Positions 9,086 through 18,484 of a stretch of 64,000 nt of DNA are shown one piece after another. The DNA comes from an uncultured Clostridia bacterium (GTDB lineage: Bacteria > Bacillota > Clostridia > TANB77 > CAG-508). The stretch spans positions 110,968 to 174,967 of the forward strand of contig CAMVJW010000002.1 of assembly GCA_947167965.1 (NCBI GenBank). Reading direction: 5' to 3'. The translations under genes were made by a program, and so were the position numbers. Position 1 is the stretch's first letter, and the number at the start of each line of letters is the position of its first letter. Below the pieces are notes generated by a model. That model worked only from the letters and a program-made list of their open reading frames with translations, had not been told where the DNA came from and ran no database searches.

Positions 9086-9460
9086 TTAATTTGCTTTTTT
9101 ACTTTTGCTAACAACTTTTCTAGGACCTTTTCTTGTACGTGCATTTGTTTTTGTTCTTTGTCCTCTAACAGGAAGTCCTCTTCTATGTCTAATTCCTCTG
9201 TAGCATCCAATTTCTGTAAGTCTTTTTATATTTAAAGCAACTTCTCTTCTTAAATCTCCTTCAACTTTGTAGTTTTCGTCGATTTCTTTTCTAATTAGAT
9301 TTACTTGTTCGTCTGTTAAGTCTTTTACTCTTGTATCTGGATTAATTCCTGTTTTTTCTAATATTTTTTGTGAACTTGTTAATCCAATTCCATAAATATA
9401 TGTTAGTCCATATTCTACCCTTTTTTCTTTAGGTAAATCTACTCCTGATATACGAGCCAT
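9086..9460 (-). CDS. rpsM: Ribosomal protein S13
   Basis: 124 residues. 30S head protein contacting tRNA and 50[41 protein letters not shown] and the basic tail [16 protein letters not shown] are diagnostic. GGAGG site upstream. It follows rpmJ after an unusually long, AT-rich gap that carries a hairpin (9526-9586). Confidence 0.98.
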   Translation of the reverse strand: MARISGVDLPKEKRVEYGLTYIYGIGLTSSQKILEKTGINPDTRVKDLTDEQVNLIRKEIDENYKVEGDLRREVALNIKRLTEIGCYRGIRHRRGLPVRGQRTKTNARTRKGPRKVVSKSKKAN

Positions 9461-9525
9461 CTTCTAATTTACACCTCCAAATTTGTACTGTTTAACTTAA
9501 AAAATTTATCTTATGTAATATATCT

Positions 9526-9586
9526 AACTTCTTAAAGGTGAAATGCATTTAATAATTATTAATCTAATTATTAAATCTTTAAGGTT
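9526..9586 (-). other. Long AT-rich hairpin in the rpmJ-rpsM gap
   Basis: The 301-nt gap 9461-9761 has no gene. It holds an interrupted palindrome: TTAATAATTA (9549-9558) with TAATTATTAA (9565-9574), enclosed by AACTTCTTAAAG and CTTTAAGGTT. A minus-strand transcript could fold this as a stem of about 20 pairs. It could be an mRNA processing or stability element. No convincing promoter was seen in the gap. Confidence 0.5.
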
Positions 9587-9761
9587 ATGATATATAATTT
9601 ATATAAACGAAATTAGTTTCAATACATATTGTATTGACTTATTCATTATATTTTTAGTTTTTTATTTTATATAATAAATAAGTTTCAGCCGCAACCTAAT
9701 TTACGTTATAAACAAAATATTTTATGCATAAAAAATACGCATATACTAAATAGATATATAC

Positions 9762-9875
9762 TTATCCTTGTCTTTGTTTGTGTTTTGGGTTTTCGCAAAT
9801 TACTCTTATAACACCTTTTCTTTTGATAACTTTACACTTATCGCACATTTTTTTTACTGATGGTCTTACTTTCAT
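9762..9875 (-). CDS. rpmJ: Ribosomal protein L36, zinc type
   Basis: 37 residues, too short for most ORF cut-offs: [20 protein letters not shown] then [17 protein letters not shown]. The zinc ligands C, C, C and H are present ([12 protein letters not shown]). Lies 33 nt after infA, standard order infA-rpmJ-rpsM. GGAATG-type ribosome binding site. Confidence 0.97.
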   Translation of the reverse strand: MKVRPSVKKMCDKCKVIKRKGVIRVICENPKHKQRQG

Positions 9876-9908
9876 TTCACTCATTCCTTTCTATGTATAT
9901 AATATTAT

Positions 9909-10127
9909 TTATTTTGCTCTCCAAGTAATTCTGCCACGATTTAAATCATAAGGTGACATTTCTAGTTTAACTTTATCACCTGTAAGAATTTTAATGTAAT
10001 TCATTCTTAATTTTCCGGAAATAGTAGCTAACACTTGATGCCCATTTTCTAGTTCTACTTTAAATGTTGTATTTGGTAATGTTTCAACAACTACCCCTTC
10101 TACTTCAATTAAATCTTCCTTAGCCAA
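9909..10127 (-). CDS. infA: Translation initiation factor IF-1
   Basis: 72 residues. OB-fold factor binding the 30S A site. [40 protein letters not shown] and [12 protein letters not shown] match the family throughout. AAGGAGG site. The KOW-domain gene often found between map and infA in Firmicutes is absent; the gap 10128-10274 holds only an AT-rich inverted repeat (10201-10231). Confidence 0.98.
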   Translation of the reverse strand: MAKEDLIEVEGVVVETLPNTTFKVELENGHQVLATISGKLRMNYIKILTGDKVKLEMSPYDLNRGRITWRAK

Positions 10128-10274
10128 ATTTTTTACCTCCTTAAAGAGCTTTTTCTATGTTATTAAAAATAAGGTAAAGCTTTGTAATTTGAAGCTTCCA
10201 TATATTGAAAAGAAAAATATTTTCCAATATATTTCCCCTATTATCCACAATAGCTCTACCATTATACATTATTT

Positions 10275-11045
10275 TTATCTTAATGTCAATATTTTTGGTT
10301 CATTTTCTGTAATTAAAATTGTATTTTCGTAATGAGCAGATAAACTTCCATCTTCAGTTACTATAGTCCATCCATCATCCATTTCCCATATGTCTGGTTT
10401 TCCTTGTATTACCATAGGTTCTATACATAGTGTCATTCCAGGTTCTATTCTTATTCCACGTCCAGCTTTTCCAAAATTTGGGATTCCTGGATCTTCGTGC
10501 ATTTCTCTTCCTATTCCATGTCCTTGAAATTCTCTTAGTACAGAAAATCCTTGAGATTTAACATATTCTCCAATCGCATGTGATATATCTCCAATTCTAT
10601 ATCCAGGCTTAGCAAATTTTAATCCTTCAAAAAATGCTTGTTTTGTTACATCAACTAATCTATGTGCTTCTTTTGTTCCTTCTCCAACAATGAAAGTTCT
10701 CGCTGCATCTCCATGAAATCCATTTTTTAAAGCAACTGTATCTACACTTACTACATCTCCATCTTTTATTATATGGTTTTTATGTGGTATTCCGTGTATT
10801 ACTTCATCATTTATTGAAATACATGTTCCAGCTGGAAATGGAGGCACTCCGGAAATACCAGGATCATATCCTATTTGAGCCGGTATTGCTCCTAGTTGTT
10901 TCATTATTTCTTCTGCCTCTCTATTTAGCTCAAATGTTGAAATTCCTGGTCTAATTTTATTTTCTAATTGCTCATAAAATTTTGCAACAATTAAACACAC
11001 ATCTCTCATTAATTGTATTTCTTTATTTGATTTGATTGTAACCAT
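10275..11045 (-). CDS. map: Methionine aminopeptidase, type I
   Basis: 256 residues. Removes the initiator Met from nascent proteins. Metal ligands are visible: DVVSVDTVALKNGFHGDAAR (two Asp), HGIGREMHEDPGIPNFG (His), CIEPMV (Glu) and the last Glu at HYENTILITE. The second gene of the adk-map-infA unit, 36 nt after adk. Confidence 0.97.
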   Translation of the reverse strand: MVTIKSNKEIQLMRDVCLIVAKFYEQLENKIRPGISTFELNREAEEIMKQLGAIPAQIGYDPGISGVPPFPAGTCISINDEVIHGIPHKNHIIKDGDVVSVDTVALKNGFHGDAARTFIVGEGTKEAHRLVDVTKQAFFEGLKFAKPGYRIGDISHAIGEYVKSQGFSVLREFQGHGIGREMHEDPGIPNFGKAGRGIRIEPGMTLCIEPMVIQGKPDIWEMDDGWTIVTEDGSLSAHYENTILITENEPKILTLR

Positions 11046-11081
11046 TATTGATTCCTTTCATTTCTATATAACAATAACTAA

Positions 11082-11744
11082 TTATTTATTTTTATTTATA
11101 TAATCAACTACTGATTTTGCAACATCAACACCTAATCTGTTTATTTCTATGCTTATTGTTTCTTCTTTAACAATTCCTCTATTACTATAAAAATCAATTA
11201 CAGGTTTTGTTTCTTTGAAAAATGTATCTAATCTAATTTGAAGCTTTTCTCTTGTATCATCTTTTCTTTTAATTAGTTCAATATTGCAATTATCACATAT
11301 CTCTCCATTTTTTGGTTTATTTAAAATCATATTGTATACTTTTTTACAATTTGGGCATTCTCTTCTTGCCATAACTCTTTCTATTATTTCATCTGTTGGA
11401 GTTGTTAAATTAACAACTAAATCGACCTTTGAATTTAATTCTTCTAAAATTTCATCCAGTTTTTTTGCTTGTACCAAATTTCTTGGATATCCATCTAAAA
11501 TGAATCCATTTTTACAATCTTCCTCATTTAATCTATTTCTAACCATTTCATTTGTAACATCATCTGGAACTAAATTTCCTTCATCAGCATATTTTGTTGC
11601 TATTTTTCCTAGTTTAGTTCCTTCTTTAATATTTTTTCTAAATATTTCTCCTGTAGAAATATGTGGTAACCCAAGACTTTCTTTTAGTAGGCCTGCTACT
11701 GTTCCTTTTCCAGTTCCTTGTGCTCCCATTATTACAATATTCAT
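11082..11744 (-). CDS. adk: Adenylate kinase, zinc-containing long form
   Basis: 220 residues from ATG 11744 (MNIVIMGAQGTGKGTVAGLL). A longer frame to 11771 adds nine residues that do not belong to the family, and an AAAGGG site fits the chosen start better. The Gly-rich P-loop is GAQGTGKGT, where GxPGxGKGT is more usual. The LID carries four Cys (CPNCKKVYN and ICDNCN), so it likely binds zinc. Interconverts ATP+AMP and 2 ADP. First gene after the secY terminator, with its own promoter at 11835-11863. Confidence 0.96.
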   Translation of the reverse strand: MNIVIMGAQGTGKGTVAGLLKESLGLPHISTGEIFRKNIKEGTKLGKIATKYADEGNLVPDDVTNEMVRNRLNEEDCKNGFILDGYPRNLVQAKKLDEILEELNSKVDLVVNLTTPTDEIIERVMARRECPNCKKVYNMILNKPKNGEICDNCNIELIKRKDDTREKLQIRLDTFFKETKPVIDFYSNRGIVKEETISIEINRLGVDVAKSVVDYINKNK

Positions 11745-11834
11745 AGTAAATTCATCCCTTTCTAACTTCAAAAAACATTAAGATGTAATTCAAATTCCTT
11801 TTTCATAGCATTAATATTTAATTAACACTTGTAA

Positions 11835-11863
11835 ATTTTACATTATTTATATGTAAAAGTCAA
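11835..11863 (-). promoter_or_regulatory. Sigma-A promoter of the adk-map-infA-alpha unit
   Basis: Minus strand: TTGACT, 17 nt, TAAAAT, preceded by CCC. It lies between the secY terminator and adk and should drive adk through rplQ independently of the S10/spc promoter. Confidence 0.85.
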
Positions 11864-11904
11864 GGGGTTTATGGCTATAAAACATGTTAAATGGGTTTTA
11901 AAAA

Positions 11905-11952
11905 TGCACTCTTATTAGTTAGCATAAAATTATACTTACTAATAAGAGTGCA
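11905..11952 (-). terminator. Terminator after secY
   Basis: A 15-bp perfect stem, TGCACTCTTATTAGT with ACTAATAAGAGTGCA, loop 18 nt, followed on the minus strand by TTTTTAAAA. It splits the ribosomal region into an S10-spc-secY unit and an adk-alpha unit, a division not seen in the classic B. subtilis arrangement. Confidence 0.9.
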
Positions 11953-11991
11953 CTTTTTAAATTATATAACTAAATTTTTATAGTTTTTATA

Positions 11992-13311
11992 TTATTCTAA
12001 GAAACCTTTATAATGTCTCATTACTAATTGTGATTCTAATTGTTGAATTGACTCAATAGCAACTCCAACTACGATTAATATTGCTGTTCCTCCAAAAGTA
12101 ATATCTAATGATGTAAATCTTAATAGCATTGGTAAAATAGCAATTATCGCTAAATAAAATCCTCCAAATACTGTTATTTTTGACATTACTTTTGTTAAAT
12201 AATCTGTTGTTGGTTTTCCGGCTCTAATTCCAGGAATAAATCCTCCATTTTTCTTGATTGTGTTAGAAATTTCTGCAGGGTTTGTCATAGCATATGTCCA
12301 GAAAAATGTGAATCCAACAATTAATAATACATATACAATAATATTAGCGATTGTATATCCCCATCCAACACTAGATGAAGTTGTTGCAGCAGAGAAGCTG
12401 TATACTACATGCCAAAAACCTGTAGCTTGTGCAATATCAGGTTTAAATATTTGTAAAATCATTGCTGGAAATGTTAAAAATGATGATGCAAATATTATTG
12501 GCATAACTCCTGCCATTACAGGTTTTAATGGGATATTAGTATTTTGAGCACCCATCATTTTTCTTCCTACAACTTTTTTAGAATATTGAACAGGAATTCT
12601 TCTTTCAGCTTGTTGAACAAATACAACAGCGGCAATTAAAATAATTGCTCCAATTGTAATTCCAAGAACTGTTAAAAATCCTGTAGTACTAAATCCATTT
12701 GAATCTACAATTCTATTAAAAATACCTTGAAGTGTATCTACAGCAACTAACCTTGAAATAATACCTATAAAAATTATTAAAGATGTACCATTTCCAATTC
12801 CTTTATTAGTTATTTGCTCTCCGATCCACATAAGTAGTGATGTACCTGCAACAAATCCAGATACAACTAATGCTCCTGTTAATAGTCCTGGATTAATACA
12901 ATATTGTCTATATGATAAATATACACCTATTCCTTGAACTAATGCTAATACAATAGTAAGAATTTTTGTATATTTATTAATTTTTTGTCTACCTGTTTCT
13001 CCACCATCTTTAGTTAGTCTCTCTAATGCAGGTATAACCATTCCTAATAATTGCATTACAATTGTAGCTGTAATATATGGAGAAATGCTCATTGCAAATA
13101 TTGATAAATATTGAAAAGCACCTCCAGAAAATAAATTTAATAGCCCAGATAATGTTCCATTATTAGTTGATGCCTCTAAAATTGCTGCACTATCAACTCC
13201 AGGTACTGTAATAAAACATCCTAATCTAAATATTGCAATTAAAAATAATGTATAAAACAATTTTTTTCTTATTTCTGGTGTTTTTAAACCATTTTTTAAT
13301 GTTTTAAACAA
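11992..13311 (-). CDS. secY: Preprotein translocase channel SecY
   Basis: 439 residues, ten membrane segments. Forms the protein-conducting channel with SecE/G. FRLGCFITVPGVDSAAI, IFAMSISPYITATIVMQLLG, the cytosolic loop QQAERRIPVQYSKK and NTIKKNGGFIPGIRAGKPT are family hallmarks. The start codon directly abuts the rplO stop codon, so the two are translationally coupled. Last gene before a strong terminator. Confidence 0.98.
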   Translation of the reverse strand: MFKTLKNGLKTPEIRKKLFYTLFLIAIFRLGCFITVPGVDSAAILEASTNNGTLSGLLNLFSGGAFQYLSIFAMSISPYITATIVMQLLGMVIPALERLTKDGGETGRQKINKYTKILTIVLALVQGIGVYLSYRQYCINPGLLTGALVVSGFVAGTSLLMWIGEQITNKGIGNGTSLIIFIGIISRLVAVDTLQGIFNRIVDSNGFSTTGFLTVLGITIGAIILIAAVVFVQQAERRIPVQYSKKVVGRKMMGAQNTNIPLKPVMAGVMPIIFASSFLTFPAMILQIFKPDIAQATGFWHVVYSFSAATTSSSVGWGYTIANIIVYVLLIVGFTFFWTYAMTNPAEISNTIKKNGGFIPGIRAGKPTTDYLTKVMSKITVFGGFYLAIIAILPMLLRFTSLDITFGGTAILIVVGVAIESIQQLESQLVMRHYKGFLE

Positions 13312-13746
13312 TTATACCACCTCTGCCTTTCCGCCTAAAGCTTCAATTGCTTCTTTAGCTTTTGTAGTAAATCTTGTTGCTTTAACATTTAATTTTTTCT
13401 CTAATTTTCCTGTTGCTAAAACTACTATTCCATCTTGAATTTTACCAATTATACCTTCAGCTAATAATGTTTCAGCTGTTACATCAGTTGCTTGTGATTT
13501 ATTAAGCATTGTTAATGTTACTTCTGTATAATTTTTTGCAAAAATATTTGTAAATCCACGTTTTGGTAATCTTCTATATAATGGTGTTTGACCACCTTCA
13601 AAGCCACGTCTAACACCTCCGCCAGATCTAGCTTTTTGTCCTTTTTGTCCTCTTCCTGATGTTTTTCCAGAACCTGAACCCATTCCTCTTCCAACTCTTT
13701 TTGAAACAACTTTTTTAGCAGTTGGCTTAAGTTCGTCTATTTTCAT
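13312..13746 (-). CDS. rplO: Ribosomal protein L15
   Basis: 144 residues. [40 protein letters not shown] and [18 protein letters not shown] are diagnostic. It follows rpsE directly; the rpmD gene expected between them is absent (13747-13841 contains no frame of that kind). AAGGAGG site. Confidence 0.98.
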   Translation of the reverse strand: MKIDELKPTAKKVVSKRVGRGMGSGSGKTSGRGQKGQKARSGGGVRRGFEGGQTPLYRRLPKRGFTNIFAKNYTEVTLTMLNKSQATDVTAETLLAEGIIGKIQDGIVVLATGKLEKKLNVKATRFTTKAKEAIEALGGKAEVV

Positions 13747-13841
13747 TTTGCACCTCCTTAAATCTATGTAAATATCTTTTTATATTCTATCTTTATTCTT
13801 TATATATAATATTTAATAATATATAAATTGTCAAGAGAAAA

Positions 13842-14333
13842 TTAGATTATATCTTCAACCTTTTTTCCTCTTTTTGCAGCAACTGATTCAGCTGTTTGCA
13901 TTGATTTTAAAGCTTCTAAAGTTGCATAAACAACATTTCTTGGATTATTAGTACCAATAATTTTTGTACGAATATTTTGGTATCCAGCAAGTTCTAATAC
14001 TGGTCTAACACTACCACCAGCAATAATTCCAGTACCAACAGCGGCTGGTTTTAACATTACTTTTGCACTACCAAATTTTCCTATATATTCGTGTGGTACA
14101 GTTGTATTTACAATTGGAACTTCTATTAAGTTCTTTTTAGCTTCCTGAATTGCTTTTTTGATAGCTTCTGGAACTTCTGCTGCTTTTCCATTTCCAACTC
14201 CAACATGACCATTTCCATCTCCGACAACTACAACAGCTGAAAATCTCATATGTCTACCACCCTTAACAACCTTAGTAACTCTGTTAAGTGCAACAACTTT
14301 TTCTTTTAATTCATTTTCTTGTTTTTCTTCCAT
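13842..14333 (-). CDS. rpsE: Ribosomal protein S5
   Basis: 163 residues. Decoding-site protein. [20 protein letters not shown] with the basic S5 loop ([16 protein letters not shown]), [33 protein letters not shown] and [13 protein letters not shown] are clear. Translation starts after a GGAGG site. Confidence 0.98.
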   Translation of the reverse strand: MEEKQENELKEKVVALNRVTKVVKGGRHMRFSAVVVVGDGNGHVGVGNGKAAEVPEAIKKAIQEAKKNLIEVPIVNTTVPHEYIGKFGSAKVMLKPAAVGTGIIAGGSVRPVLELAGYQNIRTKIIGTNNPRNVVYATLEALKSMQTAESVAAKRGKKVEDII

Positions 14334-14375
14334 TTGGATATTTTTTCCCTCCTTTTTGTTTAATCTATAACTCTA

Positions 14376-14735
14376 TTAGAATTTTAGTCCGCCTTCTCTT
14401 GCAGCTTCTGCAAGCTCTTTAACTACACCGTGATATATATATCCACCACGATCAAATACAACTTCTGTTATATTTTTAGCAGTTGCTCTTTTTGCTATTA
14501 AAGTACCAACTTCTTTTGCTGCAACTTTGTTACTATGTTTTTCTTTTACTTCTTTATCAAGAGTTGATGCAGCACAAAGAGTAATTCCTTTTGTATCATC
14601 TATAATTTGAACAACTATATTTGAATTTCCTTTAAATACACATAGTCTTGGTCTTTCAGCAGTTCCTTGAATTTTATTTCTTACTCTTTTATGACGTCTT
14701 AATCTAGCCATTTTTCTATCAGTATTTGAAACCAT
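14376..14735 (-). CDS. rplR: Ribosomal protein L18
   Basis: 119 residues. Binds 5S rRNA with L5. Blocks [39 protein letters not shown] and [20 protein letters not shown] match the family. Standard position between rplF and rpsE. Confidence 0.98.
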   Translation of the reverse strand: MVSNTDRKMARLRRHKRVRNKIQGTAERPRLCVFKGNSNIVVQIIDDTKGITLCAASTLDKEVKEKHSNKVAAKEVGTLIAKRATAKNITEVVFDRGGYIYHGVVKELAEAAREGGLKF

Positions 14736-14797
14736 TTTTCTTCTCCTTTCTTAATTATCATAAACACTTTCATAAACTATTTAATTATAATTAATTA

Positions 14798-15334
14798 TTA
14801 TTTACCTGTCTTACCAACTTTACGTCTTATTACTTCATCAGAATATTTGATTCCTTTTCCACCATATACTTCTGGTACCTTCTTAGCTCTTATATTAGCA
14901 GCTGTTTGACCAACTAATTCTTTATCAATTCCTTTAACAATAATAGTATTACCATTAGTAACTTCAAAAGTAATTCCTTTTGGTGCCTCAAATATTACTG
15001 GATGAGAATATCCTAAAGCTAAATTCAAGTTGTTACCTTGTTTTTGAACTCTATATCCAACACCATTTATTTGAAGTTCTTTAGTAAATTCATTTTGAAC
15101 TCCTATTATCATATTGTTAATTAAAGTTCTAGTTAAACCATGTAAGCTTCTGCTATCTTTGTCCTCTGAACTTCTTGAAACAATTATCTTACCATCTTCC
15201 ATTTTTATAGAAATTTTAGATTCGAATGTTTTTTCTAAAGTTCCTTTTGGTCCTTTAACTACAACATGACTTCCATCTATATTTACTTCTATTCCTGCAG
15301 GTATATCAATAGGTTTATTTCCTATTCTAGACAT
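14798..15334 (-). CDS. rplF: Ribosomal protein L6
   Basis: 178 residues with two repeated alpha/beta domains. MSRIGNKPIDIPAGIEVNID at the start, GVGYRVQKQGNNLNLALGYS in the middle, and the 23S-binding KVPEVYGGKGIKYSDEVIRR near the end. AAAGGAGG site. Confidence 0.98.
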   Translation of the reverse strand: MSRIGNKPIDIPAGIEVNIDGSHVVVKGPKGTLEKTFESKISIKMEDGKIIVSRSSEDKDSRSLHGLTRTLINNMIIGVQNEFTKELQINGVGYRVQKQGNNLNLALGYSHPVIFEAPKGITFEVTNGNTIIVKGIDKELVGQTAANIRAKKVPEVYGGKGIKYSDEVIRRKVGKTGK

Positions 15335-15412
15335 TTGGATTTTCCTCCTTTTCTTTAATCTTTATTTTTTAATATATTTTATATGTAGTAATTTCATAAA
15401 AAATATTTTTAA

Positions 15413-15811
15413 TTACCAAATATAAGCTAATACTTCTCCACCAATTCCAGCATTTCTAGCTTCTTTATCAGTCATAATTCCTTTTGATGTTGAAATAATT
15501 GCTATTCCTAATCCATTTAAAACTTTTGGTAATTCATCTTTACCAGCATATACTTTAAGTCCTGGTTTGCTGATTCTTTTTAATCCATCTATTACTCTTG
15601 TTCCTTTTTCATCATATTTAAGAGTAATTCTGATAACACCTTGAGTATTATCTTTTATTTCCTCATAAGATTTTATATATCCTTCTTTAAATAAAATATC
15701 TGCTATACCTAATTTCATTTTAGAACATGGTATATCAACTGTTTTATGTTTAGAAGTATTTGCATTTCTAATTCTTGTTAGCATATCTGCTATTGGATCT
15801 GTAGTATTCAT
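15413..15811 (-). CDS. rpsH: Ribosomal protein S8
   Basis: 132 residues. 16S-binding protein and, in enterobacteria, repressor of the spc operon. [20 protein letters not shown] and the C-terminal [20 protein letters not shown] with VLAYIW are diagnostic. It is separated from the upstream rpsN by an unusual repeat-filled gap (15885-16038). Confidence 0.98.
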   Translation of the reverse strand: MNTTDPIADMLTRIRNANTSKHKTVDIPCSKMKLGIADILFKEGYIKSYEEIKDNTQGVIRITLKYDEKGTRVIDGLKRISKPGLKVYAGKDELPKVLNGLGIAIISTSKGIMTDKEARNAGIGGEVLAYIW

Positions 15812-15884
15812 CTATCCTCCTCTCTTGTTTCCATTATTAAATTCCTAATGAAAACTCTTTTTACACATTTTAATATTTTATTTT

Positions 15885-16038
15885 ACAATCGTTTGCTCCA
15901 CTGTATAAAGTTATCCGTAACTCACTTCGTATCGTACGGCTTTTTTACAGTTCCGCTTTTCAACGATTGTTCATTTTATTCACAATCGTTTGCTCCACTG
16001 TATAAAGTTATCCGTAACTCACTTCGTATCGTACGGCT
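15885..16038. repeat. Nested palindrome with a tandem 57-bp copy, between rpsN and rpsH
   Basis: A 57-bp segment at 15885-15941 recurs without mismatch at 15982-16038 (offset 97). The first copy is the left part of an 86-bp nested inverted repeat 15885-15970: ACAATCGTT/AACGATTGT outside, ACTGT/ACAGT in the middle (15900 and 15947), CCGTA/TACGG inside (15915 and 15935). The second copy ends 5 bp from the rpsN stop codon. Its content is less AT-rich than its surroundings. The loop GTAACTCACTTCG resembles GTAACTCGCTTTG in the hairpin at 63908-63943, so this may be a REP- or MITE-like family inserted in the operon. Confidence 0.75.
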
Positions 16039-16043
16039 AACTT

Positions 16044-16229
16044 TTACCAGCTTGCTTTCTTAACTCCAGGAATTTCTCCTTTGTGAGCTAATTCTCTAAA
16101 GCATATACGACAAATACCATATTTTCTAATATATCCATGTGGTCTACCACAAAGTCTGCATCTATTATATTCTCTAGTAGCATATTTTTGTGGTTTTTGT
16201 TGTTTAACTTTCATTGACATCTTTGCCAT
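16044..16229 (-). CDS. rpsZ: Ribosomal protein S14, zinc (type Z) form
   Basis: 61 residues, the short zinc form. [20 protein letters not shown] followed by [21 protein letters not shown] gives the four zinc Cys. The family often starts MAKKSM, as here MAKMSM. Follows rplE by 25 nt. Confidence 0.97.
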   Translation of the reverse strand: MAKMSMKVKQQKPQKYATREYNRCRLCGRPHGYIRKYGICRICFRELAHKGEIPGVKKASW

Positions 16230-16254
16230 AGAATAAATTCCTCCTAATTTTATT

Positions 16255-16797
16255 TTATTCGTGGAATGGCATACCTAATAATTTTAGTAATTCTTTTGCT
16301 TCTTCGTCAGTTTTAGCAGTTGTTACTATAATTATATCCATTCCTCTTAATTTATCAACTTTATCATATTCAATTTCAGGGAATATTAATTGTTCTTTTA
16401 TACCCATAGAATAATTTCCTCTACCATCAAAAGAATTTTTTGATACTCCTCTAAAATCTCTAACTCTAGGAAGTGCAACATTCATTAATTTATTTGCAAA
16501 ATCGTACATTTTTTCACTTCTTAATGTTACTTTACATCCTAAATCTTGACCTTCTCTTATTTTAAATGCTGCAATTGATTTTTTTGCCTTTGTTACTACT
16601 GGTTTTTGACCTGTAATTTGTGTTAAGTCATTTATAGCATTTTCTAATGATTTAGGATTATCTCTTGTGTCTCCTAAACCGATATTTATAACAATTTTAT
16701 TTAATTTTGGAACTTGCATTATTGATTTATATCCAAATTTTTGCATTAAAGCTGGAACAACTTCTTTTTCATATTGTTCTTTTAATGTGCTCATCAA
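16255..16797 (-). CDS. rplE: Ribosomal protein L5
   Basis: 180 residues (179 if the second Met starts). 5S rRNA-binding central protuberance protein. [49 protein letters not shown] and [20 protein letters not shown] match throughout. AAAGGAGG site. Confidence 0.98.
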   Translation of the reverse strand: MMSTLKEQYEKEVVPALMQKFGYKSIMQVPKLNKIVINIGLGDTRDNPKSLENAINDLTQITGQKPVVTKAKKSIAAFKIREGQDLGCKVTLRSEKMYDFANKLMNVALPRVRDFRGVSKNSFDGRGNYSMGIKEQLIFPEIEYDKVDKLRGMDIIIVTTAKTDEEAKELLKLLGMPFHE

Positions 16798-16819
16798 TGT
16801 TCCTCCTTTCTATATATAT

Positions 16820-17125
16820 TTAGTTTAATTTTTCTCCACATTTTTTACAAACTCTAAATTTCTTATCATTTTCAACTACATAACCTACTCTTGCTGTTTT
16901 TCCACATTTTGGGCAAACAATGTTAACAATTGAAGAATGAATTGGAAATTCAATAGCTTGTATACCACCTTCTCTATTAGGTGCTGCTTTTATATGTTTT
17001 TTTCTAACATTTATACCTTTTACAATTATTTTTTCGCTTTTAGGTATAACTTCAAGAACTTCTCCTGTTTTACCTTTATCATTTCCAGATAAAACCATTA
17101 CGTTATCACCTTTTTTGATTTTCAT
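16820..17125 (-). CDS. rplX: Ribosomal protein L24
   Basis: 101 residues, KOW fold (MKIKKGDNVMVLSGNDKGKT, then GEVLEVIP) and a C-terminal CPKCGKTARVGY plus CKKCGEKLN, a zinc-like knuckle common in clostridial L24. Assembly initiator of 50S. Confidence 0.98.
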   Translation of the reverse strand: MKIKKGDNVMVLSGNDKGKTGEVLEVIPKSEKIIVKGINVRKKHIKAAPNREGGIQAIEFPIHSSIVNIVCPKCGKTARVGYVVENDKKFRVCKKCGEKLN

Positions 17126-17168
17126 TTAAGGTTTTCCTCCTTCTTCTATTTTTATTTCTGCTTATTTA

Positions 17169-17537
17169 TTAAAGAACCTCAGGTGCTAATGAAAGTATTT
17201 TCATATAATCTTTATCTCTCAATTCTCTTGCAACAGGTCCAAATATACGAGTTCCTCTTGGTGTATTATCATCTCTTATAATAACTGCAGCATTTTCATC
17301 AAATCTAATATATGATCCATCTGCTCTTCTTGTTTGGTTTGTTGTTCTAACTATAACAGCTGTTACAACATCACCTTTTTTTACAACTCCACCTGGTGTT
17401 GCTTCTTTAACAGATGCTATTATTTTATCACCAATACGTGCTGTTTTTCTAAAAGAACCACCTAAACATCTAATACACATTAACTCTTTGGCACCAGTGT
17501 TATCAGCAACCTTAAGTCTACTTTGTTGTTGTATCAT
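17169..17537 (-). CDS. rplN: Ribosomal protein L14
   Basis: 122 residues, normal length. [39 protein letters not shown] and [20 protein letters not shown] with LSLAPEVL are diagnostic. AAAAGGAGG site. Confidence 0.98.
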   Translation of the reverse strand: MIQQQSRLKVADNTGAKELMCIRCLGGSFRKTARIGDKIIASVKEATPGGVVKKGDVVTAVIVRTTNQTRRADGSYIRFDENAAVIIRDDNTPRGTRIFGPVARELRDKDYMKILSLAPEVL

Positions 17538-17578
17538 CTCTTAAAGTACCTCCTTTTTGATTATTTCATTTTTTAAAA

Positions 17579-17845
17579 TTATTTTATTTCTGCTTTTTTA
17601 ACAATTTCAACAAGTCTCCATCTTTTATCTTTTGAAAGAGGTCTTGTTTCCATAACTTTAACTGTATCTCCAACTTGACAAACATTGTTTTCGTCATGAG
17701 CTTTCAAAGTATATGTTTTCTTTACTATTTTTCCGTAAACATTATGTCTAACATTTCTTTCAACAGCTACTACTATTGTTTTATCCATTTTGTTAGATTT
17801 TACAATACCAATCATTGTTTTACGAAGATTTCTTGTTTCACTCAT
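17579..17845 (-). CDS. rpsQ: Ribosomal protein S17
   Basis: 88 residues. [39 protein letters not shown], and [20 protein letters not shown] mark the family. Its ATG overlaps the rpmC stop codon (TAATG), so coupling is expected. Confidence 0.98.
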   Translation of the reverse strand: MSETRNLRKTMIGIVKSNKMDKTIVVAVERNVRHNVYGKIVKKTYTLKAHDENNVCQVGDTVKVMETRPLSKDKRWRLVEIVKKAEIK

Positions 17846-18057
17846 TATCCATTTACCCCTTTCTTCTCGGCGATTTTTCTTTGAGTTAAAACTGTATTTA
17901 TTCTAGCTATATCTTTTTTAACATCTTTCATTTTTGCTGTATTTTCTAAAGAATGTGTAGCTAAGTTAAATTTTAATCTAAATAATTCAGTTTTTAATTC
18001 ACCTAATTCTTTTTCTAATTCAGGTGAAGACATTTCATTAATTTTATTATTTTTCAT
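17845..18057 (-). CDS. rpmC: Ribosomal protein L29
   Basis: 70 residues from ATG 18057 ([20 protein letters not shown]). The frame extends to a GTG at 18066, but that GTG is part of the GGAGGGTG Shine-Dalgarno, so I take the ATG. Typical helical hairpin ([20 protein letters not shown]). It overlaps the 3' end of rplP by 11 nt. Confidence 0.96.
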   Translation of the reverse strand: MKNNKINEMSSPELEKELGELKTELFRLKFNLATHSLENTAKMKDVKKDIARINTVLTQRKIAEKKGVNG

Positions 18058-18484
18058 TATTTTCACCCTCCTCGACTTCTTTAATTATAAATTTTGTTTT
18101 AACTGGTAATTTATTTGCAGCTAAACGTAATGCTTCTCTTGCTGTTGCTTCAGGTACCCCTGCAACTTCAAACATTACTCTATTTGGTTTTACTGGTGCA
18201 ACCCAGAATTCTGTATTTCCTTTACCTTTACCCATACGAGTTCCAGCTGGTTTTCTTGTAATTGGTTTGTCTGGGAATATTTTTATCCAAACTTTACCAT
18301 CTCTTTTCATATAACGAGTCATTGCAACTCTGGCAGCTTCTATTTGGTTACCTGTAATTAGTCCAGCTTCTGTAGCTTGTAATCCAAATTCTCCATATGC
18401 AACAAAATTTCCTCTTGCTGCTTTTCCTCTATTTCTACCTTTTTGAACTTTTCTATGTTTTGTTTTTTTAGGCATTAATGGCAT
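18047..18484 (-). CDS. rplP: Ribosomal protein L16
   Basis: 145 residues. [40 protein letters not shown] and [20 protein letters not shown] are diagnostic. Starts at MPLMPKK after a GGAGGAG site; the ATG overlaps the rpsC stop codon (TAATG). The acidic tail ([11 protein letters not shown]) is slightly extended. Confidence 0.97.
   Translation of the reverse strand: MPLMPKKTKHRKVQKGRNRGKAARGNFVAYGEFGLQATEAGLITGNQIEAARVAMTRYMKRDGKVWIKIFPDKPITRKPAGTRMGKGKGNTEFWVAPVKPNRVMFEVAGVPEATAREALRLAANKLPVKTKFIIKEVEEGENNEK

Noticed and set aside
10241..10249. TTATCCACA, a consensus DnaA box, between infA and map
   Set aside because: A single box without neighbours, dnaA or dnaN; chance in AT-rich DNA.
13518..13709. 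A 63-residue frame overlapping rplO in another frame
   Set aside because: Lys/Glu/Gln-rich shadow of the basic L15 coding sequence, without a ribosome site.
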